A stretch of DNA of 14,463 nt from CBDFKU01 sp965248975 (GTDB lineage Bacteria > Chloroflexota > Dehalococcoidia > Lucifugimonadales > JAGWBF01). A model generated the notes under the pieces. It saw nothing but the letters and a program-made list of their open reading frames with translations. It searched no databases and was not told the DNA's origin. Position numbers and translations under genes: made by a program. The stretch covers positions 1 to 14,463 of the forward strand of contig CBDFKU010000006.1 in the NCBI GenBank assembly GCA_965248975.1, given 5' to 3'. The stretch's first letter is position 1, and each line of letters begins with the position of its first letter. Positions 6,386 to 12,811 of the stretch are shown here, piece after piece.

Positions 6386-7947
6386 AACACCTGCTCCATG
6401 TAGCCGCCGATCTCGTCCAGGTGGAAGTCCTCCACCGCCATCTCGGGCGCCCAGGTCACCTGGTCCGAGCCCCAGCGTACCGTGCCGCTTGGCCTGCCGC
6501 CGATGCCCAGGACTTTGGCCAGCATGTTGTGGATATTCTCGTTCATGCGTAAGGTGTTGGGCTTGAGGGGCTCCGCGATCCGGCCATCTTTGATGATGTA
6601 TGAGTCGCCCACAATCGTACCGCTGAAGTCCCCGACACCGATGCCATTGACCGGGTAGGTGTACCAGATGCGGCCTACGTACAGGCCGTCGCCCACGATC
6701 CTGAGCAGCTCCTCCTCGGTGTACTTCTCGCTGCCTTCCACGATCAGGTTGGTGGAAGTGGTAGACGGCGGGGCGTCGAAGTTCCTGCCACCGCCCCGGC
6801 CGGTGCGGAACCCGTTGCGAGGGGAGATGGCACGGGCCGCCTGAGCCGGATCGACGCCCAGCTTCTCCTTCGCTTGGGGGTCGTTGAGCATACGCTGCTG
6901 CTCGTAGTAGTTGGCCAACAGTCCTGCCAGGGCGCCGTCCTTTATCAGGTCGGCTCTCCCCGTTGGTAGCCCTTCGTCCGTGATACCCTTGCTGGCAGCG
7001 AGGCCGGGCGCGGCGCCATCGTCGTAAAGGCTAAACTTCTCCGACGCGACCACCTGACCGAACTTGCCGATAAAGGTGGACGCCCCCGCGTAGAACATGT
7101 CCAACTGAAGGCTGGGCATGAGCACCCACTCGAGAATTTCCGCCAGGGTCTGGGGCCCCAGGACGACGCGATAGGCCCCACCTGGGACGCGCTTGCCGTC
7201 CATAGACCGAATGGCGTTGCGGGCGGCCTCGGCGCCGGACTCGCCGTTTTGCTCGGAAAGGCGGCTTGTCACGGACCACCCAGTGCCCTTGGCGTGCTGC
7301 TCCTCTAGCATGGCGGTGGTCAGCGCCATGACCATGGTGGACTCGTCGGACTGGACCTTTGGCATCTGGTACGAGGCGATGGCCATGCGCTCTTGAAGCA
7401 TGACCACGTCGCCTCCCAGTATGATGCCCAGCTTCTTTACTCCCTGGGGAGAGCCCGCCAGGTTGAGCAGTTCCTCCGAGGTGCTGAAGACTTCCAGCGC
7501 CCGCTCCACAGTTTCCCACCCGGCCTGCACCATGCGGTTGTTGCTGACGCGCATGATGGCCGGGTCGTGGTAGCGGGTCAGGGTCGGGCCATCCCCGGTG
7601 GGCTTTGGTAGCGAGACGAACTCCGGGTCCGAGACGGCGCCGTGACGGGCCTTTTCCAGGGCCTTCTTCACGCCCTCGATAGACAGGTCGGTGGGCTCAC
7701 TGCCGAAGCCCGTCTTGAGCCCTTCGGGAGAATTGAAGGCGGCCCTGATGCCCAGGCCGTAGGACTCGAGGGACTTGGGCTCTTCAACGGCGTTGCTGGG
7801 TATATGCGAGGTATAGTTGAGCCGCACCGTCAGGTTACCGTTGGCCGAGGCGAAGGCCTCCGCCTCGGCGATGTCCGGCTGGGTCTTCAGATAGGCCAGC
7901 GCGTCCTTGACCGCGCGTCTTAACTGGCTAAGCGGCGTTACAGGCAT
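6382..7947 (-). CDS. tldE: TldE/PmbA-like subunit of the TldD-TldE metalloprotease
   Basis: TldD and TldE form a heterodimeric protease that digests unfolded peptides and, in some bacteria, trims modified peptides such as microcin B17 or degrades the CcdA antitoxin. This 521-residue protein has the PmbA/TldE architecture, with an N-terminal segment containing VRLNYTSHIPSNAVEE and a C-terminal half with VPGGAYRVVLGPQTLAEILEW, RTGRGGGRNFDAPPSTTSTN and GVGDFSG at about 437-443. It has no HExxxH motif, as expected of the TldE partner. The ATG at 7947 has GGGAGA seven bases before it. It is the last gene of the minus-strand operon, 18 bases after rmuC. It is longer than the E. coli protein (about 450). 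The pairing with the tldD at 9273-10841 is inferred from operon context. Confidence 0.88.
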   Translation of the reverse strand: MPVTPLSQLRRAVKDALAYLKTQPDIAEAEAFASANGNLTVRLNYTSHIPSNAVEEPKSLESYGLGIRAAFNSPEGLKTGFGSEPTDLSIEGVKKALEKARHGAVSDPEFVSLPKPTGDGPTLTRYHDPAIMRVSNNRMVQAGWETVERALEVFSTSEELLNLAGSPQGVKKLGIILGGDVVMLQERMAIASYQMPKVQSDESTMVMALTTAMLEEQHAKGTGWSVTSRLSEQNGESGAEAARNAIRSMDGKRVPGGAYRVVLGPQTLAEILEWVLMPSLQLDMFYAGASTFIGKFGQVVASEKFSLYDDGAAPGLAASKGITDEGLPTGRADLIKDGALAGLLANYYEQQRMLNDPQAKEKLGVDPAQAARAISPRNGFRTGRGGGRNFDAPPSTTSTNLIVEGSEKYTEEELLRIVGDGLYVGRIWYTYPVNGIGVGDFSGTIVGDSYIIKDGRIAEPLKPNTLRMNENIHNMLAKVLGIGGRPSGTVRWGSDQVTWAPEMAVEDFHLDEIGGYMEQVF

Positions 7948-7965
7948 GTCGAGTTCTCCCGATGC

Positions 7966-8883
7966 TCACTTTCGACCCTGGTCCGACAGTACCGAGATTC
8001 TTCTGAACTCGCCTCTGAGCTTGCCGTAGGCCTGGTCTAGTTCCTCTGCTTTATTTCCAGCGTTTCGCAGATGCGTCTCGTAAAGCACCCTCCACGCCCG
8101 GTCCACGTTGTCGAACTCCCGAGAAAGCCTGAAGATGTCGTCCCTAACCAGGGCAGCATCCTCAGATAGCTTCATGGCGTGGACCCCAGTCTTTATGAGC
8201 TCGATCTTGTGGCACATGGTCAGTGGAGATACTACCTGCACTCCCCTGAGGGTGTATTCACGAAGCATTTGATACGCCTCATTGACCAGAAAATAGTAGA
8301 CCCCCTCGGACGGTATGTAGGCGAAGGCGAACTCGGCGGTGCCCTGGCCGGGATTCACGTAGTCGCCGGCGATCTTGTCGAGATGCCCCCCCACGTCTCT
8401 TATGAATTGCCTCTTGAAGCCGTCCGACTCCTCGGGTTGGTCGGCCTCCACCATCTCTCTGTAATTGTCTAGAGGAAACTTGGAATCTATGCATATCAGT
8501 CCCACCGTCGACTTGATCGCTGCGTCCGGGATCTTGCCGTCGAGGACCCTGGACCTGATACTGAACATATCCGGTGGCAACTGGTCCGATAGGATGGTTT
8601 CCAGACTGAGCTCTCCGAGGGAGCCCCTCTCCTGCGGTACCCGAAGCATCTGCTCGACGGACCTGTGGGTATCCCGCATGTCCCTGGCGTGGGCGGTCAG
8701 CTCTCCTACCTTAGCGTCGAGGCCCGATTCCTTCCACACGCTTATTATCGCCGGCTCGATGTCCTTTGCCTCGATCCGTCCCCGACGATACACCAGGACT
8801 ATCAGCGCCGCTACAAGGACCAGGACGATGACCAGCAACGCTACTAGCGCGACTTCGATGTCCCCTCCTTGGCAGTGGCCCAC
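7966..8883 (-). CDS. rmuC: RmuC-family DNA recombination protein, short form
   Basis: RmuC proteins limit recombination at inverted repeats and carry a predicted restriction-endonuclease-like domain. This form has up to 305 residues against about 475 in E. coli and has only a brief stretch of N-terminal helix. A single transmembrane helix (about 11-32, followed by YRRGR) puts the rest in the cytoplasm. The RmuC domain (about 85-290) shows GSLGELSLETILSDQLP, then ICIDSKFPLDNY with the predicted catalytic Asp133 and Lys135, EFAFAYIPSEGVYYFL and the VVSPLTMCHKIELI segment. The annotated start is GTG at 8883, but AAGGAGG lies inside the frame just before an ATC codon (8859-8857); starting there gives a family-like N-terminus (M)EVALVALL. 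True start therefore uncertain. It lies between the small lipoprotein-like gene and tldE. Confidence 0.88.
   Translation of the reverse strand: MGHCQGGDIEVALVALLVIVLVLVAALIVLVYRRGRIEAKDIEPAIISVWKESGLDAKVGELTAHARDMRDTHRSVEQMLRVPQERGSLGELSLETILSDQLPPDMFSIRSRVLDGKIPDAAIKSTVGLICIDSKFPLDNYREMVEADQPEESDGFKRQFIRDVGGHLDKIAGDYVNPGQGTAEFAFAYIPSEGVYYFLVNEAYQMLREYTLRGVQVVSPLTMCHKIELIKTGVHAMKLSEDAALVRDDIFRLSREFDNVDRAWRVLYETHLRNAGNKAEELDQAYGKLRGEFRRISVLSDQGRK
8864..8870 (-). promoter_or_regulatory. Internal Shine-Dalgarno that may define an AUC start of rmuC
   Basis: On the minus strand AAGGAGG (8870-8864) is followed by GGAC and then ATC (8859-8857). The upstream GTG (8883-8881) has only AGGGA about 12 bases before it. 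The strong site is wasted unless ATC, or an ATG misread as ATC, is the start codon. Confidence 0.5.
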
Positions 8884-8913
8884 ACCGGGCGAAGTCCCTG
8901 GCCACCGGTGAGG

Positions 8914-9276
8914 CTACCGTTTTCCGATCAGGCATTCGAACTCGAACCCCGCCAGACCCTCGGGCAGGGGCTCGGCTTCTGGGAAGGATAGGGTTACCAT
9001 TTTGCCGATTTCCCCATCATCCAACAGTACACTTCGTTCCTTTTGCCAGAAGCCACCGCCCGTCAGCTCCGCGGCCACCACTACCCTTCCCACCGGGCCG
9101 CTGTTATCGACGATGCAGTCCACGAAGATCACGTACCCGACGTCGGTGAACTCCCTAATATCCCCACCAGCCACCTTGGGAGAGACGCTGACGGCGCCGC
9201 AAGCCAGGCCGGCGACCAACACTCCCAGCATAACGACGAGTGCCGCGACGTAGGGCCGGTAGCATCGCCGGGTCAT
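8914..9276 (-). CDS. Small exported protein, probable lipoprotein, unknown function
   Basis: This 120-residue protein begins with a basic MTRRCYR, a hydrophobic helix (about 9-25) and GLAC with Cys26, an imperfect lipobox (Ala at -1 fits, Gly at -3 does not). It may thus be a lipoprotein or be cut by signal peptidase I. The mature part is short and beta-rich: YVIFVDCIVDNSG, VGRVVVAAELTG, WQKERSVLLDDGEIGKMVTLSF and FEFECLI. This resembles small extracytoplasmic beta-sandwich domains of the FxLyD kind, with two cysteines (48 and about 115) that could pair. It starts within the tldD stop (ATGA overlap, 9276-9273), so it is translationally coupled to tldD, and lies 30 bases before the annotated rmuC start. 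I do not recognise its family; a role with TldD is only suggested by the coupling. Confidence 0.75.
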   Translation of the reverse strand: MTRRCYRPYVAALVVMLGVLVAGLACGAVSVSPKVAGGDIREFTDVGYVIFVDCIVDNSGPVGRVVVAAELTGGGFWQKERSVLLDDGEIGKMVTLSFPEAEPLPEGLAGFEFECLIGKR

Positions 9277-10841
9277 CCAGGCCCCGTGAGGCGGGCCACG
9301 CCTCTCATGGTGGGGCCACCGTTGCTCATGCGCTTGGCCTGCATGGGCTGTCCTTTGCCGCAGTTGGGGATCGGGAACATGCGGAAGTCGCTGCCCACCG
9401 CGTCGATGCTCATGAAATAGTCCCGGGAGTCGGAGGTCAGGCCGCCGTCCCGATAAAGCTGGCCAAGCTGGCCGTTCTTGATCTCGTATACCTTCACCGC
9501 CGTGATCCGGAAGTTCTCCCTTGATTCCGCCACGGAAGGAACGCGGTGTCCAGAGACGTAGTATCCGTCCTCCACCTCACCGATTATTTCCTGGGGGTCT
9601 CGATCTCCCGGCGCGAAGACCGTGTTGGTCATCCTTATCAAGGGTATGAGGCTGGCCTCCGTGGCGCGGAATGAGCCGTTGGGCTCGACGCCCAGGATGG
9701 CCGCCGTCTGCCTGTTGTTTAGGAACTCTTCGAAGATACCGGCCCGTATATGATAGGCGCGCCTGGCCGGTGTGCCGTCGTGGTCGTACTTGAAGGAGCC
9801 GAATCCCTGCATGGTTGGGTCAGAGTAGGCTGTGACGAGTGGCGACGCGATCTGGCGCCCCCTCTGGTTCTCTTCCATGTTCTTGAAGAACCAGCTCCTG
9901 CCGGCGTAGGAGGTCTCGTACTTCAGGGCCCGGTCCAGCTCCGAAGGGTGGCCCACCACCTCGTGCACCAGCAAGGTGTTGAAGTGAGGGTCGGTGACCA
10001 CCGCCACGTCCTTCTCTGGCGGTCGGAGGGGAGGAGAGTTGGCCACCTCCACCCCATCTGCGGACAGTACCTTGCAAAAGGAGACGAAGTCGGGGAGCAC
10101 GGTGGAGCCGTCATCGAAGCCCTCGGTCAGCACCTCCCACCCTCGCTGATGTCCGGTGAAGTCATAGATCTCCAGAGTACCATGCTCGCTGTTGCATATG
10201 ACTATGGCGAAGCCCTCGGTTTGGGCGAAGCCCTGGTCGATGTCAGCGCCATCGGAGCTACAGAACAGCTCCCTCATGAGGAAGGTGCTGGCCGAAGCGG
10301 CGGCGTACACCACCTGCCCGCTGTCACCCTGGGCCGCCTTACAGCCGTCCACGGCCATCTTGACCGTATCTGACAGCGGCACGGCCCGGGGGTCGACCCT
10401 GTAGGCGGCGGCGACGGTGTCCCGTGTAGCCGCCACTGGAGCCAGCTCGGTGTTCGAAAGGTCTTCCGTCAGCGCGCCGAAGCGCCGTTTTGCCCGGCCC
10501 TTCTGTGTGGCGCTGGCCCTGGCGCGCTGGTGGGCCTGCCTGATGCCATCCAGGACTACTTCTTCGACACGGTCGACGTCGGTGGAGCCCAGGATCTTGC
10601 CATAGTAACCGGGAGCGGCCGTCCTGCCGCCGGCGATCACTCGCACGCCAAAGTCGAAGGCGTAGTCCTCGGCACTGGCTTTCTCGTTGCCGTTCTCCGC
10701 CACCGCCCCCTTCTCTTCCCTGACCTGTATCCGCACGTCGCAGTAGCGGAGCCCGGTAAGCCTCCGGGCGTCCTCGTTGACCAGTGCGTTGATCTTGGGT
10801 CGGATCTTGTCAAGCACCTCTATTCCTACGCGGTCGGGCAT
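9273..10841 (-). CDS. tldD: TldD metalloprotease, catalytic subunit
   Basis: The 522-residue protein has the TldD zinc-site motif HEVVGH (293-298, HExxxH), which supplies two His ligands and the catalytic Glu294, and the third ligand Cys494 in IPNCGKGQP. Other TldD features are RVIAGGRT with FGV in the N-terminal domain, TDPHFNTLLVHE before the zinc site, FGSFKYDHDGTPA, GYYVSGHRV, and FRITAVKVYEIKNGQL. In the known complex TldD cleaves peptides in a tunnel shared with TldE; the cytoplasmic substrate here is unknown. The ATG at 10841 has GGGAGGG four bases before it. It is the first gene of the operon tldD, lipoprotein-like, rmuC, tldE, and its stop overlaps the next start by four bases. No precursor peptide gene was seen nearby, so general peptide turnover is as likely as peptide maturation. 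Confidence 0.92.
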   Translation of the reverse strand: MPDRVGIEVLDKIRPKINALVNEDARRLTGLRYCDVRIQVREEKGAVAENGNEKASAEDYAFDFGVRVIAGGRTAAPGYYGKILGSTDVDRVEEVVLDGIRQAHQRARASATQKGRAKRRFGALTEDLSNTELAPVAATRDTVAAAYRVDPRAVPLSDTVKMAVDGCKAAQGDSGQVVYAAASASTFLMRELFCSSDGADIDQGFAQTEGFAIVICNSEHGTLEIYDFTGHQRGWEVLTEGFDDGSTVLPDFVSFCKVLSADGVEVANSPPLRPPEKDVAVVTDPHFNTLLVHEVVGHPSELDRALKYETSYAGRSWFFKNMEENQRGRQIASPLVTAYSDPTMQGFGSFKYDHDGTPARRAYHIRAGIFEEFLNNRQTAAILGVEPNGSFRATEASLIPLIRMTNTVFAPGDRDPQEIIGEVEDGYYVSGHRVPSVAESRENFRITAVKVYEIKNGQLGQLYRDGGLTSDSRDYFMSIDAVGSDFRMFPIPNCGKGQPMQAKRMSNGGPTMRGVARLTGPG

Positions 10842-10856
10842 GTACCCTCCCTCTGA

Positions 10857-10877
10857 CTCCCTCCCTAGGGGAGGGAG
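10857..10877. repeat. Perfect 9-bp inverted repeat just upstream of tldD
   Basis: CTCCCTCCC (10857-10865), TAG, then GGGAGGGAG (10869-10877) pair perfectly over nine bases with a three-base loop. It lies 16 bases upstream of the tldD start, in the 112-base gap between tldD and ilvD, and would be in the tldD leader or act as a symmetric barrier between the two transcripts. No T-run follows on the minus strand. Confidence 0.6.
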
Positions 10878-10914
10878 GACAGGTTAGCTAGCTACTACGG
10901 GCAGGCAGAACAAT

Positions 10915-10949
10915 CTCCCTCCCCTCCTGGAGAGGGTCGGGGTGAGGGG
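10915..10949 (+). repeat. G-rich dispersed repeat, copy 1 (downstream of ilvD)
   Basis: It starts CTCCCTCCCC and ends GGAGAGGGTCGGGGTGAGGGG. It shares the GGAGAGGG-NN-GGGGTG(A)GGG core with two copies at 12737-12811 in the same orientation. It ends four bases before the ilvD stop. Similar C-rich/G-rich hairpin repeats are, to my knowledge, common in intergenic spaces of Chloroflexota and some other GC-rich bacteria. Confidence 0.65.
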
Positions 10950-10953
10950 CGGT

Positions 10954-12642
10954 CTAGCCGGTGGTCACCGCGCCCTGCGACGCCGACGACACCAGCTTGG
11001 CATACTTGGCCAGCGCTCCAGTCGTGAAGTTGGGCGGCGGAGGCTGCCAGGCCTGGCGCCGCGAGCCCATCTCCTCATCGGACAGGTCGACGTCCAGCGT
11101 GCGTTTCTCGACGTCCAGGGCAATGACGTCGCCGTCCCTGACCAGGGCCAGGGGGCCTCCCACCGCCGCCTCGGGGGCGGCGTGGCCCACCATGAGGCCT
11201 CGGGTCGCGCCGGAGAACCGTCCGTCCGTGACCAGGGCCACGTCTTTGCCCAGACCCTGCCCTACGAGCGCCGCCGTCACCGCCAGCATCTCCCTCATGC
11301 CCGGGCCGCCCTGGGGCCCTTCGTACCTAATGACCACTACGTCGCCTGCCCTGATGCTCTGGGCCTGGATCGCCTGGAACGCATCCTCCTCGCGGTCGAA
11401 CACCCTGGCGGGGCCCTGATGTTTTGCCTGCTGGCTGGCCGAGACCTTTACCACCGCCCCGTCGGGCACCAGGTTCCCGTGTAGGATGACCAGACCTCCG
11501 CTGGGCGCTAACGGAGAACCGGTGCTCCTTACAACCGTCTGGCCGTTCGCGGTGGGAAGTTGCTCCAAGTTCTCTCTGACGGTCCTGCCCGTTACGGTTA
11601 CCAAATCTCCGTGCAGGAGCCCGGCATCCAGTAGCTCCTTCATCACCAGCGGCACTCCTCCGACCCGGTCTAGATCGGCCATGACGTACTTGCCGCCAGG
11701 CTTCATGTCGGCGATCAGCGGGGTGCGGCTGCTGACCCGGTCGAAGTCCTCCAGCGTGAGGGCGACGCCGGCCTCGTGGGCGATAGCCAGCAGGTGGAGC
11801 ACGGCGTTGGTCGAGCCACCCATCGCCGCCACCACTGCGATGGCGTTCTCGAAGGCCTCTCGTACTAGGATGTCCCGGGGCCTGATACCCCTCTCCAGGA
11901 GCCTCATTACCTGCTCTCCGGCCTGCTGGGAGGTACCGAGCTTCCTGTCGTCCACCGCCGGAATCGAGGCGACGCCGGGCAGGGACATCCCCATGGCCTC
12001 GATGGCCGAGGCCATGGTGTTGGCGGTGAACATTCCCGCACAAGAGCCCGCGCCGGGGCAGGCGCATCCCTCCAGCTCTGCCAGGTCCTGGTCCGTGATC
12101 GTTCCCTTCGAGTGAGCGCCGACTGCTTCGAACACGTCCTGGATGTTAACGTCCGTCTGTCGGAAGTTCCCGGGCATGATCGTACCTCCGTACACGAAGA
12201 CGGCGGGGATGTTCAGCCTGGCGATGCCCATCAAGGTCCCCGGCAGATTCTTGTCGCAACCGGCCACGGGCACCAGGCCGTCGAAACGCTGGCCGAAGGC
12301 CACGACCTCCACGGAGTCGGCGATGACCTCGCGGCTAATCAACGAAGCCTTCATGCCCTGGGTGCCCATGGTGATTCCGTCGCTTACCGTGATCGTCCCG
12401 AACTCGAAGGGGGTGCCCTCGGCGGACTTCACCCCGGCCCTGACTGCTGCTGCCACCTTGGACAGATGGACGTTGCAAGGGGTGATATCGCTGGCCAGGT
12501 TGGCGATGCCAATGAAGGGCTTGTTCAGGTCGTCCGGTGTCAGCCCCATCGCTAGCAACATAGACCTCGCCGGAGCGCGGTCGGGTCCGTCGGTAATCTC
12601 CCGGCTCTTGTGCTTTAGGCGGCTGACCATAGTGCTCGCCAT
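10954..12642 (-). CDS. ilvD: Dihydroxy-acid dehydratase
   Basis: IlvD dehydrates 2,3-dihydroxy-isovalerate and 2,3-dihydroxy-3-methylvalerate to the keto acids that precede valine/leucine and isoleucine, using an Fe-S cluster and Mg2+. The 562-residue length fits. Counting from the chosen ATG, the cluster cysteines are Cys56 (DITPCNVHL), Cys129 (GCDKNLPG) and Cys201 (GAGSCAGMFTANTM). Also present are SDGITMGTQGMK, the MGGSTNAVLHLLAIAHE helix and TDGRFSGATRG, which carries the catalytic Ser. It belongs to the IlvD/Edd family, and the LDVEKRTLDVDLSDEEM C-terminus favours IlvD over sugar-acid dehydratases. The frame also opens with GTG at 12651, but that codon overlaps AGGAGG; ATG at 12642 is eight bases behind it and is preferred. 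A promoter with TATAAT lies upstream, so ilvD is probably transcribed on its own. Confidence 0.95.
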   Translation of the reverse strand: MASTMVSRLKHKSREITDGPDRAPARSMLLAMGLTPDDLNKPFIGIANLASDITPCNVHLSKVAAAVRAGVKSAEGTPFEFGTITVSDGITMGTQGMKASLISREVIADSVEVVAFGQRFDGLVPVAGCDKNLPGTLMGIARLNIPAVFVYGGTIMPGNFRQTDVNIQDVFEAVGAHSKGTITDQDLAELEGCACPGAGSCAGMFTANTMASAIEAMGMSLPGVASIPAVDDRKLGTSQQAGEQVMRLLERGIRPRDILVREAFENAIAVVAAMGGSTNAVLHLLAIAHEAGVALTLEDFDRVSSRTPLIADMKPGGKYVMADLDRVGGVPLVMKELLDAGLLHGDLVTVTGRTVRENLEQLPTANGQTVVRSTGSPLAPSGGLVILHGNLVPDGAVVKVSASQQAKHQGPARVFDREEDAFQAIQAQSIRAGDVVVIRYEGPQGGPGMREMLAVTAALVGQGLGKDVALVTDGRFSGATRGLMVGHAAPEAAVGGPLALVRDGDVIALDVEKRTLDVDLSDEEMGSRRQAWQPPPPNFTTGALAKYAKLVSSASQGAVTTG

Positions 12643-12650
12643 CGAGGACA

Positions 12651-12656
12651 CCTCCT
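12651..12656 (-). promoter_or_regulatory. Ribosome binding site deciding the ilvD start
   Basis: On the minus strand AGGAGG is followed after eight bases (TGTCCTCG) by ATG at 12642. The GTG at 12651 overlaps this site and so cannot use it. The GAGG of the site can pair with the CCTC three bases later, a weak four-pair hairpin that could hide the site. Confidence 0.65.
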
Positions 12657-12700
12657 AATCAACGACAAATAAGGACCATCGTGACGACAGTGGTAGCATC

Positions 12701-12729
12701 ATTATAAGTTGGGCGGCACTGCGGCACAA
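12701..12729 (-). promoter_or_regulatory. Promoter of ilvD
   Basis: Read on the minus strand: TTGTGC (12729-12724), 17 bases, then a consensus TATAAT (12706-12701). Predicted transcription starts near 12694, about 50 bases before the ilvD ATG. The -10 is the best promoter element seen in the window; the -35 matches only its first three bases. Confidence 0.55.
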
Positions 12730-12736
12730 CCGCCGC

Positions 12737-12770
12737 CTTCTCCCTTCGTGGGAGAGGGCCGGGGTGGGGG
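12737..12770 (+). repeat. G-rich dispersed repeat, copy 2, with G-quadruplex motif
   Basis: A TCTCCC/GGGAGA hairpin with loop TTCGT is followed by CCGGGGTGGGGG. The plus strand has four G-runs, GGG (12750-12752), GGG (12756-12758), GGGG (12761-12764) and GGGGG (12766-12770), with loops of 3, 2 and 1 bases, a textbook G-quadruplex pattern. It lies just upstream of the ilvD promoter. Confidence 0.7.
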
Positions 12771-12776
12771 AGCTTT

Positions 12777-12811
12777 CCTCCTCTCCTAGTGGGAGAGGGA
12801 TGGGGTGAGGG
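12777..12811 (+). repeat. G-rich dispersed repeat, copy 3, at the end of the cyclodeaminase-like gene
   Basis: CCTCTCC (12780-12786), TAGTG, GGAGAGG (12792-12798) form a perfect seven-pair hairpin, followed by GATGGGGTGAGGG. Four runs of at least three G also fit a quadruplex pattern. It abuts the TGA of the cyclodeaminase-like gene (12814-12812), so in that mRNA it would be a hairpin directly after the stop, without the T-run of a standard terminator. Confidence 0.7.

Noticed and set aside
10880..10913. Possible tldD promoter (TTGTTC-17-TAGCTA on the minus strand) and the TAGCTAGCTA palindrome at 10885-10894
   Set aside because: The -10 matches only two of six consensus bases and a 10-base palindrome is expected by chance; not strong enough to list as a feature.
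11327..12067. A 246-codon second minus-strand frame inside ilvD
   Set aside because: It is out of frame with the well-conserved ilvD and is R/G/P-rich, a shadow frame.
10857..12811. G-rich repeats considered as a CRISPR array or insertion-sequence ends
   Set aside because: The copies are few, unevenly spaced and have no similar-length spacers; the DNA between them is intact ilvD with no transposase, and no target duplication was seen.
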